Assembly (NCBI GenBank): GCA_028564705.1
Contig: JAPXFQ010002423.1
Coordinates: 186,001 to 250,000 of the forward strand
Direction: 5' to 3'
From: Apricaphanius iberus
Taxonomy: Eukaryota > Chordata > Actinopteri > Cyprinodontiformes > Aphaniidae
DNA: 64,000 bases
A program made the position numbers and the translations under genes. Under the pieces are notes generated by a model. The model was not told where the DNA came from, did no database searches, and was given only the letters and a program-made list of their open reading frames with translations. Shown in pieces: positions 9,602 to 21,500 of this stretch (position 1 is its first letter; each line of letters begins with the position of its first letter).

Positions 9602-11457
9602 AATGTTTATTGCCACATTATAACAGTGGCAAACATGAAGCAACTGTCAGACTGACATGGATTTTATTAAATGAAAAACAAAACAAAAAAACAATTGATT
9701 TTCAGTTGTTTGCAAGGCTAATTTGTAATAACCAGGTAGTCTAACCTGCATTTTTTTTAAGTGTGGAAGGAAAGTAGACAGCTTGGATAAGACTAAGGAG
9801 GCACAAGCAGAACATGTATTCTCCCCACAGAAAGGCCCCAAACCCAGCCAGCAGTCTACAACCTGTCACTCTACCTTCAACACAAAGCCAAAGACACAAA
9901 ACATTCATAACTCACAACCACTATGCTAAATTAATTTTGTATAAATATCAATGGTTGTTTCCCACTTGTTTTTGTTTTTTGTGGTTTGTTTTTTTTCTTT
10001 GTTTTTTTTACATGACGTTTTTTTTTTCTAGGTTGAGTTGTGAGAATTATTCATGTAACAGAACAGGCTAAATCATCATCACTGTTATCTGCTAACAAAA
10101 ATGAAGTCAAGTGTAAACATGACAGAAATCATTTTGATTTTAAACCCCCTTCAAAAATATATTTTTTAAAAATTTTGCCTGAGATTTGGATAGAAATATT
10201 GCTATTAAATTATTTGAATTAAAAATTTTAAATCCATAGCAGGCATATGTAACAGTTACTTTCCTCCAATACATTGATGATATCAAGCTTTATGTCCCTG
10301 GGCAGAAAAATTATACTTGTCTCTGGAGTACAGAAAAGGGATGAGCTCCACCAATAAACAGCTGTTCTGGTTTGGAAGATTTTTTTCTCTTTCTGCAACA
10401 GGTGTGTTTTACTACAGATTTTCCTTTTTTATTATTCAACGGGGCTCTTCCACCTTTAAAAGATGACCTCTCTTATTCATTATTTAAGTGCCTTTTCACT
10501 GTGGTTGGAGGCATATTCAATTATTCAACAACACTATAGAGCCTAGCAAGGGGTTAATAGGGCTTTTGCTGGCAGTGAGTGGTAAGGAAGGTAAATGGGC
10601 AGCAGGGGATGTGATGTGTGGGGTGGGAAAGATTTATGACACAGATCTTGTGGGGAGGTGAGAGATTGTGGCACAAGGGAAATAGAGCTGTGAGACTCAA
10701 AGAGAGATGGAGACAGCTTAGAGTAATCGGGCAGATGTCTCTATCCTTATATGATAAAAATAAAAAATCTCATTTAACAAAAAGTTTTTTTTTCTAAGTT
10801 TATTTATTTATTAGATACAAAAAAGAAATAGAGTTATTATTATACTATTATAAATTAGAAAAATAGAAAGTAAGGACATTGTAAATCATCTGAAATCTCG
10901 GATTTTAAGTTAACTTTCATAAGTAAATCTCAAGTAAACTTGCATAGTCTTGTTATATTAATATATTTCTTGTTTATATATATTACAGATGTGCATGTTG
11001 ATCAAAACCTATACTTATCGGCATGCAGGTCCCTCTTTTGAACAAAAACAGCTTTAGTGAAAAGGCATTACTTAATGGGCATGTCTGTTTGGTCAGGACT
11101 GCAGAAAACTTACCATGAACATAAATTCAGAAGCTGAAAAAGTTCTCTCAAGATTCCTTCCAGTAGGTTTAAAATAACTTGGCTTCTGATAACATGTTCT
11201 AGTTTCAAACAAATCCCTGTCATGTGCCCTTCAGCTCTGCTTCACTCTGTGGTCTCTGTTATCTCCTCCCTCTTGGCACTTTTCACCTTCTTCTTTCCAA
11301 CACAGCCAGGAAGAGAGGGAAGGTGTTCCTGCCCAGAGCTCAAGCATAACATTTTTAGTTGGAAATGCCAAACCTAGATCTAGGTTTCTCTTACATTTTC
11401 GATAATGGAGCAGTAGATGGATAGATGGTATAGCAGCTAAACATAGCTATTTGCGTG
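9602..11457. other. AT-rich non-coding stretch
   Basis: Only homopolymer-rich sequence (T-runs near 9967-10030) and scattered short frames are present. No transposon protein, RNA gene or convincing host exon is visible. Confidence 0.5.
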
Positions 11458-11502
11458 AGTGTGTGTGTGTGTGTGTGTATTGGGGGGGGGGGGGGGGGGG
11501 GG
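11458..11502. repeat. GT microsatellite joined to a 21-base G run
   Basis: About 11 GT units (11458-11479) are followed by T and then 21 consecutive G (11482-11502). G runs of this length are rare in AT-rich fish DNA and are prone to length errors. Confidence 0.9.
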
Positions 11503-12119
11503 ATTAATCATGTCTATTTAAAAAAAGCCAACAAGGTAAGCTAAATAAATAATTATTGATAAGATACAATAGTTAACTTTGTGTACTTTCTACTTAATGA
11601 TTTTGGATGATTGTAAACTCTAAACATTTTAATTCTAAATATTTTGTTCTCAAATTAACTTACAAGTAAAAATGTACTTGCTATTTGTCAAAAAAAAATT
11701 GAGACAAAAAACATTTTTTTCTATTGATTGCTTAGAAAGGTAAAAACACATTTTTAGACATGCCAATATTTTTTTATCAAATGAAAATAAAAGCTCATTA
11801 GCTGATTCTCATTATGTCTCTTGTCTCTTTTATTGTTTCTTGTATGAGAAAAAAAATTAAAAACTAAATATTCCAGATGTATGTAACATTTTTTGGCTTA
11901 ACAATGTATCCTGGAAGAAATGTCTAAGGAATTTTTTAGGTGAACATATTTTTCTTAGTTGAGGCATTTTAATTACATTTAGCTGTTTTTTTCTAGAGCT
12001 GACTAACATGGATATGGTTTTAAAAATATATATATCAACCAATACTTTAAAAAAAAAGGAACTTTCAGTCAAACTACCTTTTATTAAATAGGGTTAAACA
12101 GTTTAAAGAATAGAATAAA

Positions 12120-12520
12120 TGTGATTTTTTTTTTTTTATCTCTTTGAGATGAACGTGTGTTGCAGTCTCCATTTTTGTCTCTCGGTTATTTTTATAGTAG
12201 CCTTCACAGCCAGCTCCTTTAAAGATTAATTCACAACATTAATCCACATGGTCCACTCAGTAATTGATCAACGACCATCATTTTGTAATGTTATCGTTAT
12301 CATCACTAATTGATTTGATGATCCATGCGTCCCATTAATAGTGTAAAATATGGGAGATTAAGAATTTAACTGTCCATTGCCATCAATGTGATCAAGATGT
12401 AATAAGTGAATGAGCTACAAGTCATTTAATTTAATCAACCGCTGTTTTATGCAGTCCAGTTTCAGCCCATATATCCTCCATGCACGGGGAGAAGGAATGC
12501 TGCTTGCTGCGATGTGGAAA
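12120..12520. promoter_or_regulatory. Candidate conserved non-coding element with homeodomain-type sites
   Basis: The stretch is rich in TAAT cores within mixed, non-repetitive sequence. The octamer TAATTGAT occurs twice 46 bp apart (12261-12268 and 12307-12314), and further TTAAT/ATTAAT cores lie around 12220-12450. No coding potential is visible. Such composition is typical of developmental enhancers in vertebrate gene deserts, but cross-species conservation cannot be seen from one sequence, so this is a suggestion only. Confidence 0.3.
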
Positions 12521-13960
12521 GTTTTTTAATATCTTTTTATGGTTTTAAATTTCACCTCTATCTGGCCCTCCCTTTTTCTTTCTGCTCCATCTTTATTTCC
12601 TAAATAAAATGTTAATAATCCTGATTGGCTTTTAAAATGTTACAATTGTGTAAAAACAAAGATCAATCACCAGGAGCAGATACCTTCATGTGAGACTAAG
12701 AGTTCATTCAGATATAGAGCTTAAACGATGATCACATTTAGCATTTTTACTTGCAAATTATTTTAAAGCCATGGCCCAAAGTCACAAAAACTTGCAAATA
12801 GACTCAGTTATATCTCAGTTCATAATAAAATTGTGTTTTCTTACTAGAAATACTGCAGCTCCCCCTACTGGCAATATTCAGCAGAGCATTTTGGAGAGTA
12901 CAGTTTCCCATCATTGCCAAATTCAGTATGAAATTTGACTGACATCAAAGTCAGGAAAGCAGAATTTCAAACATTTCACACTTAAAAAGCTTCAGCCTTT
13001 ATCTGTGATCTGTGGTCTGCCCTAAACGGTACAGTCAACAGAGTGGTACTAGACATACCATTAAGCTATTCATGGGTGTAATCAAGCATGCCTAATCTCA
13101 AATGTCATCAATAGTCTCCCCATTCTACAGTACATCTGAGTTCGTTCACTTCTTTCCTGTGGAACATTATATCGATTTACAGAGATCAAACGATGGCGGA
13201 AATCCTTCAGTCTCCAGTGTAATTAGTGGGTTTATTGAGACAAAAGCACCCTTTTTCCTTACCAGTTAAATCTCACGCGCCCCACTCTTGAGATCCCTTT
13301 GTCAGTTAATGACTGTGACGTACATTCAACATGCTCAACGAGTTTCATCTCCTGTGGAAACCAAAAGCTTGATGCCACACACTTGACAGCTATAGAGAGT
13401 GGCAAACAAAAGTTTGAGAGGCTCTTAGTCGTTTTGGGCCTTCCTCCTGATTTTTTGGAAGGCTCTGATAAGTGCCACTCTCCATCTGAAGACACATTCA
13501 CAGGGAGGGTCAAACTATCCCTATTTTTTATTTTTTTCCGCCGGGCATGTGATCTGTTTCAAATATGCTCTAATTATTAATAAACTAGATGAAAATTTAG
13601 GGAGTCACATTTTTTCATTTACTTTGTGTACTGCTTAGCGGTTAGATAATAAATTATAGACAGAATCATGTGAAGCCTGTGTGTCTCTTTTCAGTGCATT
13701 GAATAGTTTTCAAACCCCTTGAACTTTTAAATGCATATGTAATCAACCTCAGGTACTCTGACACCTCAAATAAAACTCAGTGGAATGATTTGCTTTCAAA
13801 GATTACCTATTTAGTGATTGAATCCACCTTTATGTGATATAAACTTCAGCATAAATACAGCATTTCAGTGAAGGCCTTAAAGATTAACTAGAGAAGTGAA
13901 CAAACAGCAGCAGAGAGACAGAGTCCCAGATCAAACCTTCTCCGCCTATGTGTAGCAGGC
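12521..13960. other. Non-coding stretch without recognisable features
   Basis: Short opposing frames around 13259-13580 have no recognisable domain and overlap one another, as expected by chance. No repeat family is recognised. Confidence 0.45.
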
Positions 13961-14055
13961 TAGAGGCATGGTACACCCTGGACAGGTCACCAGTCCATAG
14001 CAGAGCAAGATAGAGACACAAATGGAAAAAAACAACCAGCCATACATACACACAT
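13961..14055 (-). repeat. tRNA-derived SINE-like repeat, body fragment (part 1)
   Basis: The phrase ACACCCTGGACAGGTCACC followed by CAGTCCATAGCAGAG belongs to a very common fish interspersed repeat whose other end is tRNA-like. The matching head portion appears at about 14690-14835, with a different repeat in between, so this looks like one copy split by a later insertion. Confidence 0.65.
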
Positions 14056-14343
14056 TATTGTCTTCCTAGTAGCTGTGAAGACCTTAATTTACTTCCATTC
14101 ATTTTAGTGACTGTATTATGCCGAACCCAGACATTTTTCCCAACCTTATCCATTATAAAGCTAATCCTAGACCTAACCTTAACTAAAACTTAATTCATAC
14201 CATACCTCTAAACCCAACCAGTAGACCTCAGTGACATTGTCCAAAAATGAGGAGCAGGCAGTACTAAACTTGTACTAAACGGTCCTCACTTTATAGGTGA
14301 AAAACCTGAAATGGCAAACCTCATTTTAAATGCTAGACTGGGG

Positions 14344-14414
<71 letters not shown>

Positions 14415-14689
14415 GCACGCACACACAGGTGTGTCTTACTATCTTTCTGGGGACTTATCATTGACATAATCCCTTCCGTAGCCCCTTACCCTACCCCTAA
14501 CCATCAAAAATGAATGCCTAACCCTGACCCTTATCCTAACCATAGCTTAATTGTAACCCTGACACTAAAACCACATTTTGAACCTCAAAAATTGGGATTT
14601 TGGTCCCCACAACAGCTGTCGGTCCCCACGAGGATAGTAAATCCGGATTTTTGGTCCCCACGAAGATATTAAAACACTTGTACACAACA
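14056..14689. repeat. Unclassified fish repeat with GGTCCCCAC motif and CA microsatellite
   Basis: The stretch has CCTAACC/TAACCC-rich sequence and repeated GGTCCCCAC phrases (about 14600-14665), and it surrounds a long CA tract. I recall this combination as an abundant interspersed repeat in teleosts but cannot give it a class. The CCTAAC-like units are not a telomere array: they are irregular and dispersed. It lies inside what looks like a split SINE-like copy. Confidence 0.55.
14345..14427. repeat. CA/CG-interrupted dinucleotide microsatellite
   Basis: About 80 bp of ACAC repeat is interrupted by CACGCACACGCGCGCACAC and CACGCACGCAC. Expected to be polymorphic between individuals. Confidence 0.95.
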
Positions 14690-14835
14690 CACACATCAAG
14701 GAGAACTCACACATGCACTCACACTTGCACATTCAAACTCCATAAAGAAGGACCCCGGCTTGGGATTGGAACCCAGGACCTGCTTGCTGTGGCCCTGTGC
14801 AGCTACTCCCTGAGCAACATCTCTCATGATGACCC
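14690..14835 (-). repeat. tRNA-derived SINE-like repeat, head fragment (part 2)
   Basis: The phrases GAACTCACACATGCACTC, CAAACTCC and GGGATTGGAACCCAGGACC correspond, on the - strand, to the B-box region and the stretch after it in the same family as 15597-15956. The B-box-like GGTTCCAATCCC is recognisable. The A-box part is degraded. Confidence 0.65.
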
Positions 14836-15596
14836 ACATGAAAATGGAATTAGGCATGACTAATCCACGAGTGTGAACATATCTTAAAACAATCAAAACT
14901 AACCTGATTTCCTCACCCTCCCCCCCAATACTAAAAAAGCTGATTAAAGCTCTAGATGGCATCACAAATCCATCTGTCTTATATTTCAGTTGGGAGAAAT
15001 ATACAGGGAGCTTGTAATGTGGAATGGTGTGTCTATAAGTAAAGTTTGCCCCAGGTGGCAGCTTGAACAAACTCCCATGGAGCCCTCTGCTGAAAGAGTT
15101 GCATGCTGTGCCGCGGAGAAACAAGAAACAATGCACTAATTAAGGCAAGACTCTCTACGCACAGTTCATGGAAATGCCTTGGATCTTGGCTGGAGTGAGG
15201 AATGAGTGGAGAGGGAGTTTTTTTAAATTAAATTCAAGGAACCAGACACAGGATTCAGTTCTGACTTAATGAATGGTTCCAATTATTTTCGCAGTAGGTT
15301 CTATCTGCTTTGAAAGCAGTACACATAAATACATACATACAGGCACCTGTGGAACCATCGTGATAGCATCAGTATCATGATACTATCAGTTTCAGAGTTT
15401 AGATCTCTGGTATGCTATAAATCATACATACCATGTGTTATTGTCTTTTTCTTAGAGACCATACCAGAACAAGTGCACTTATGTAACTTCTTCTGAGCAA
15501 ATAAACTTTAAACTCAGTTTATTCCAACCAAATCAAGAGGAAGAAGAATTTTTGTAAAAAAGAGAAGGAGACAAGGTATAACATAAGCTTTAAAAA

Positions 15597-15956
15597 TCCA
15601 TCCATCCATTTTCTGAACCACTTATTCCTCAAGAGGTCACGGGGGGGGGGGGCTGGTGCGTATCTCCAGCTATCACCGGGTGACACCCTAGACAGGTCGC
15701 CAGTCCATCAGAGGGCCACACATAGAGACAGACAGGATGATCAACCATCCACGCGCACACCCACACCTAAAGACAATTTAGAGTGATCAATTAACCTGAT
15801 AGTCATGTCTGTGGGGGGAAGCCGGAGTACCATGCATGCGTGAGAGAACCCACACATGCACGGGGAGAACATGCAAACTCCATGCAGAAAGGCCCTGGGC
15901 CGGGATACAAACCCACAACCTTCAAGGCAACAGTGCTAACCACTGCGCCACCGTGC
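15597..15956 (-). repeat. tRNA-derived SINE-like element, near full length, with ATGG tail
   Basis: On the - strand the element opens at about 15956 with a tRNA-like head: an A-box-like TGGCGCAGTGGTTAGC (15935-15950 complement) and a B-box-like GGGTTTGTATCCC (15902-15914 complement), properly spaced. A conserved body follows (GAGTTTGCATGTTCTCC, GACTGGCGACCTGTC), and it ends at 15597 in ATGGATGGATGGA units. Such GGAT-type tails suggest borrowing of a LINE partner with similar tails; that link is inference. The family is extremely abundant in teleosts. A G run (about 15643-15652) interrupts the body. Confidence 0.78.
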
Positions 15957-16585
15957 AACCGCTTTACAAATCAAGCTTTACAAAAGAAACAAAAACATAA
16001 AAATCTATTAAAAATGTTTCAATTTAAGCAATATTTTACTACAAAAATCAAGCTTATTTTTTGTGTTAAAATTGTTTATTCCCCCTTCTTATTTCAATGT
16101 TTGTGTTCATATGTGCTTGTGTGCAATTAATATATTTGTGAACGTAAACTGGATTTGTTTGTCTAAATATCAGGTTTCAACTACATGTTAGAAACCAAAG
16201 CAATGTTTAATGTCTAAATAGAAACTAATTTACGTACAGATTTGACATTTAGTCAATAAACTGTTGTAAACAAACCAGTTACATAACTGTGTTTTCATTT
16301 GCTGTGGTTGAGTCTAAAGCAATCATTGCTGTCAACCATGCCTGACAATGAAAAATGAATCTGACCAAAGCAGCTTATGACGTTCTGATTTTCAGTGTCT
16401 CCTTGCTTTTTGGACAGACAATGAAATAATGTATAGTCAGTGTAATGTAGTTACTTTTACTATAACAATGTATTAAAAGAATTAAGCTAAAAAAATATTC
16501 AGTATTCAAGTCTTTATTCAACCGATGCTTAAGATCAGTTTAAATATTAAACACATATCAGGTTTTATGTGATACATCTTATCTA

Positions 16586-16817
16586 CAGCAGCCATTGGGT
16601 GAGAGGAGGAGGGCCCTCAGGTGAGGTCACCAGTCACCAACACAGAGGAACACATGACAAACAGACATGCACACACACTCAGTTCTGAGGGCAATTTAAA
16701 GAGGCCATTGACCTAAAATGCATATTTTTAGGCTGCTGGAAGAAAACCTGAAAACAAAATGGAGATATCCCCCTGGCAAGGACTTGAACCCAGGGCAGCA
16801 AGACAACTGTGCTAACA
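16586..16817 (-). repeat. Diverged tRNA-derived SINE-like element (same family as 15597-15956)
   Basis: The same order of blocks can be followed with many substitutions: GGTCACCAGTCACC, GGGCAATTTAAAGAGGCC, GGACTTGAACCCAGGGC and AACTGTGCTAAC. The copy is old. It lies about 630 bp from the better preserved one, in the same orientation. Confidence 0.65.
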
Positions 16818-17109
16818 GAAGTTGACAGATTTTTATGATTACTAATACAGCTGATTGCTGCATGTGAGATAGAACTAATTTAGAGCACTATTTATTTATT
16901 TTTTATCATTCAATTATTTTCACACTTAATGGGGAGGTTACATTACCATCATTGTCACTTGAAATCTAGTCATTGGTCTCCAATTTTTCTTTTAAGTTTG
17001 TACAGTATATCATACAGATTGACCTTCATTAAAATATGTATGAAAAATCCTCTATTTGAGTTAAAATGATCAAAATAAGATTGACCCTGTTTCATCTGTT
17101 TTTTATTGT

Positions 17110-17420
17110 TTCATGTGTCATCACCACAAGCTCCACATCCTTAATCCAAATCTTCATCCATCACTGTTGTTCCCTGACAGCTCATTTTGGGTTTTTAAAA
17201 TCATCCGTTCCAACTTGCCGGTGACAGCTTTGGAGCGCGCTGAAGGCTGGAAAACAAACACATGCTGTCATCTGTGCTGTCTATCTGTCTTCCTGTCTCT
17301 CTGTCCTTGGCCGTCAGGATCCTCACAAGTGACAGATTTCTGTCCGGCAGTGTGCCTTATCTGCTGATTTGGATCCGTCTGTTGTGTTGTGTGACAGACC
17401 AAATGTGCCCCTGGTGAAAG
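17110..17420. promoter_or_regulatory. Candidate regulatory element with five TGACAG (TALE-type) motifs
   Basis: TGACAG, the core bound by Meis/Pknox/TGIF homeodomain proteins, occurs at 17175-17180, 17222-17227, 17330-17335 and 17392-17397 on the + strand and at 17265-17270 on the - strand. Two of them read TGACAGCT, the TGIF-type form. Five copies in 223 bp is well above the chance expectation of roughly one per 2 kb (both strands). There is no coding signal. Regulatory function is inferred. Confidence 0.35.
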
Positions 17421-17856
17421 AATGTGGAAACATGTAGCAAATTTTGTCTATGCCTGTGTGTATCTGCATATGTTCTAAAGGCTGAGTTTTGATTAAATCT
17501 TTTTGATGTGGATACACGTTTTTTTTTTTCTGGCATAATAATACGGACAGGCATTTCAGAGTCAAAAATAATCTAGCCTAGTTAAGCAATAATACTTGAT
17601 TTGGTAAGAACAAATGGGATTTGCTGTTGTTAAAGAGAGAAAAATTGTTACGTTTTATGAATCGGTTGTCCACTCAAACCAAGTTCTAATGACAATTCAC
17701 ATGTCAAAGCATAACCATTTGTAAGAATTGCCCTGTTAAAATACAGACCTTAATCTAACTAAGAAAAAGCCATTTCGGTATTGCGATGCACGCAATGCAT
17801 TCTGGGTTTGTGGACCCCAAACTGGCATTTATATGGACCCCAAATTGGCATACATA

Positions 17857-17883
17857 TTTATATATATATATATATATATATAT
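17857..17883. repeat. TA microsatellite
   Basis: About 13 TA units lie inside the GC-rich insertion's left part. Confidence 0.9.
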
Positions 17884-18191
17884 AGGGAAATCTGCTAAAT
17901 GTATTATTTTTAACGGTGGAAAGTCGAGAAACTTAAAACAAATACTTGTGCCAACCTTCCCTAGTGTTCCTGATCGTAACCACGCATTAGGTCAACAAAA
18001 CATGTCACGATACATCTCCAAAACTGCGATTCACTCTGCCTTCTCCATCTCTCTTTGACTTCGACCTTCCGCAGCTCTCACTGACGGCTACTATCCCTAA
18101 GGCTAATTCCTCCAGCAGCTCTGCTCCCATTCCTCCCGGGTTACTGTACATCCATGGCGCTGCAGCCTAGCTAGGTCCGGTGCACACTCAC

Positions 18192-18249
18192 CTCCCAGCT
18201 CCAACGCCTCGTCACCCCGCTCCGGCGCTCTCTTCGCTGTCGCATCCAT
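18192..18249 (-). other. Putative first coding exon (orphan), start codon to splice donor
   Basis: On the - strand an ATG in good context (GCAATGG) at 18249-18247 opens a 58-nt reading frame (MDATAKRAPERGDEALELG). It runs straight into a GAGGTGAGT splice donor whose intronic GTGAGT is the complement of 18186-18191. Upstream is CpG-rich with an ETS-like site at 18348-18355. Together these look like a promoter plus first exon. No partner exon is recognised within the window on the left. It could be a captured gene fragment in a transposon, the first exon of an autonomous element's gene, or chance. Confidence 0.25.
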
Positions 18250-18540
18250 TGCAGCAGCTCTGATATCAATAAGATTTTGCAGCTCCAATAACAGCAAAAA
18301 TATGCAGAGGAGGAATGCAGCTCGTTTTATGCCTTTGTTTTTTCTCTATTTCCGGGTTTTTGCAATGCATTCTGCCCAAGTCATTGCTGTCCAATGGCAA
18401 TACTGATCGTCACACACGTGGATGTGTTTACAGAATATTGTCCTCTTGCAAAAAAATGCAAGACAATAGTTCGCATTTGGTCTGGACCAAATAATTGGAC
18501 CAAAGGACTTTTTTGGTCTAAACACACTCTAAGAAACTTG

Positions 18541-21500
18541 TAAAGACGCTTCATACAAAAAATTTTAAACCCTTTCCGAACTATGCACTATTTTATGTTG
18601 AGCTGTCGACTAAAATCCTAATTAACTCATCTTAAGATTGCTGTTATATTGTAACAAAACTGGAAAAACCTGAAGGCGTATAAAGACATTTTAGACTAAG
18701 ACTTGAGTCAACCTCTGGCTTTTTCTTACATAGATAGAGTCATTTTTGGCACATTAAGAAGCTATTTAATTATAACAGCTCATAGATAGCAATCCCTGAA
18801 GAGGAACCTATCTGACCTTTCTGACTTTTCCAAAGATGCCTCCTTTGATCTGAAGTTGCAGCTTGAATAAGAAACTTTATCACTGTGTTTGTGATCTGAT
18901 AGCTTTGCATGAAACTGTGCATAGCTGGCTAGAGGTAGCTTACTTGTGTGTACATATGGGTGGATTCATTTATGCTTTGAGGTTCCTTGTTTTCTTCTTT
19001 CACAGACAAAACAATCCGAAAGCTGTTTTCACCACCACATATTTTTTGCATTACAAGAAAGACGATACACAGTGAAATGCTCAGAACTGGTGCTGCTTGA
19101 GTATTGTCATTTGAAACTAAATTAAACCCTTAGCCCAGGGATATGGACTATGATAATGCATCACAAGCAGCATATGAAAAGCTTATGTTGAAATTGAAGG
19201 GGATGGTGTGTAAGCATTTTATGCTTTAAGTGGTGCCATCTTTGATGACCAAACAACTTCATCAGCAACTTGTCAGAATGTTCAAAGAATGGCTTTGTCC
19301 TGAGTGATGATTAAGGCACTCGCTTCTATGCTGATGGAGTGACATACCCAACCCTCTGTTTTTATTCATCCTCAGGATCATTTCTGAATTATTTTCACTC
19401 CTTAGCTGAGTTAGAGTTCCTTTTGTTTTTCCAAAGGTCAACGTTTTTACAGAAAAGAAGAGAGTTATTATTAGAGGTTTATAATGGAATAGCAGTCTAA
19501 AAACTATCTCAGCTTACCCGTGTTGGTAGAGCAACCTCCACCAAGGACTGCAAATGGTGTGCAGTGCACTGTGGGAGCTGCTGCCACATAGACAGATTAC
19601 TCTTGTCACTGCTGATCTACGTGGAATGCTGGCCATTACTGAGATGATCTAAGACTGCATACAAATGTGCATTATATGAGCATAGCACAGGTGGACAATT
19701 GGCAGGAGATAGATCTTTGATGGAGACAAGTAGTGTATGCTGCAGTCTTCATGATTAAGGAAAGATAGCAATACAGACTGCAGAAAAAAAGCGCACATTA
19801 TCGGAAAATGGAAAACACACACGTATGCACACACCCACATACAGTAAACACATGGAGTCCCAAAGCAGATAAAGCCGTCACTGGAATTAATAACTGCGTT
19901 CTGTAGCACTTTGGGCCCCAGCCCTTGGTGTAAACAGGTCCTTCACAGGGTAGCCAATTGGCCAAGAGATCAACCCAGGGGTTGGGGAGCAAGGGAAACA
20001 ATTTAGTTGTGTGGGAATGTTGCAAGTTAGCTGCACTAAAACATTCCTGATGTTTTTTCATAGTTCATAGTTACATTTTTTTATATATAAAAAAAAAATT
20101 TTTCGCTAAACACATTTAGTTGAGAAGATGCCCAAAATATTACCCTGTAAGTCTTGTGAAATGTTATGCTTTTAAAGATAAAAAATCACAGGAATGGTGC
20201 CAAATACTAATATTTCCCTTAAGTCATATTCATTGGTCCTATTCAGCCTTTGGTGGTCCAGTGTTAGAGCAGTTTGTGAATGATGTGGGAAGAGCTTTGT
20301 TGTTTTTTTTGTTTGTTTGTTTGGTTGGTTGGTTTTATTTATTATATAATAAGCTACATCAAATATCAAAATATTTGGGACCCAACTGATTTCTTCTATT
20401 TTTACTATTTTCTATATATTAACATCATTAAAAAATGTTAGACTTGATAAAGGCTAAATAAATGCAAAAAGTGTTTTAAATGATGAATTAATCTTCCAAT
20501 ATGACCTGGGCTTGTGTGCAAAAAGTAATTATATATTACTTATTATATATATATTATATATTATAATATGTTGCTTTTTGAATCTTTCAGCCTACTGCAT
20601 GTTGTCAGACAGGTATTATTTAAGTAATATGATTATACAGGTCTAGCAGTAACCACCCCTGAATACTGAGGATAAACCCTAAAAAATAGTTTAATCAACA
20701 TATATTATGGAAAAAAAATTTCACATAAGGCCAAGTTATATATATATATATATATATAAGGGAATGAATATGTAAGGGGTGCATACTTTTCACAGCTCTG
20801 TAAATTAATCCTTAATGGAGTATTGGAGCCATGAGTGCCACAGCTCATTGTTAGTCCATTTGTCTTCATCTTAGGTTTTAAGAGGTTAGTTTTAGGGATA
20901 TGCAGTAAAAGTAAAGCTCAGAAACTTTATATCTTGATTAAAGTGCAGGTGCCAATGTGTGGAACATTTTGGAACTGTGTTTCATGTAATTCTGTGTATA
21001 TCAACACACTAAAAACATATTTTACATGTGTTTAAATGAAAAGTCTGTAAAATGTGTGTTGCTAAATATGTGCCAAATGTTTGTTTGTCTAAACATTGCA
21101 ATGATACCTGGACAAGCAATAGTCCGACAGCTGATTAGTGCACCTCACTAAATAGAAATACATAAACAAAATGGATGTATTTCAAGGACAAATGTCTCAG
21201 AAAGGGACATGATTCTATCATTAATTCAAGATAAAGAAGAAGAGGGGTGAAGAGCCCTTTAATATGGAGTGAGATATTTGATAAAACATGAAGGATACCA
21301 CAAACTTTCCCAACAAGGAAAGCAGGAAATATGGAGTTTACGGGGATAATGATAAACTCAGGAAAGACGCTGTAAAAAGTTAACAAGAAAATATGACAAT
21401 TTGTGGCCATATTCGTCATGGTTTTGGTAAACCAGATTACTTAGCGTTCGTAAAGGGAAGATGCAGAAACAGCTACGCCATATGTCTTAAAGTAATAAAG

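Larger units (their letters stand above)
17775..18406 (-). mobile_element. GC-rich insertion with inverted ends, possible DNA transposon carrying a promoter and first exon
   Basis: A CpG-rich block stands out sharply in AT-rich surroundings. Its ends show imperfect inversion: TCGGTATTGC at 17775 and the complement of TCAGTATTGC at 18397-18406. Just outside, about 18480-18535 contains GGACCAAATAATTGGACC and a GAGTGTGTTTAGACC-like end (on the - strand), reminiscent of Harbinger-group termini. On the - strand the block holds an ETS-like CCGGAAAT (18348-18355), then an ATG and a strong splice donor. I cannot name the family, and no clear target duplication was found. Confidence 0.4.

Noticed and set aside
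13259..13580. Opposing frames of 84 and 93 codons
   Set aside because: Mutually antisense, without similarity or codon bias; most likely chance.
14470..14570. CCTAAC-rich stretch as an interstitial telomere array
   Set aside because: Units are irregular and interspersed, and belong to a known-looking fish repeat with GGTCCCCAC motifs.
15900..15956. Functional tRNA gene
   Set aside because: A- and B-box-like sequences are present, but no clover-leaf with a plausible anticodon arm and acceptor stem can be formed; it is a SINE-like head.
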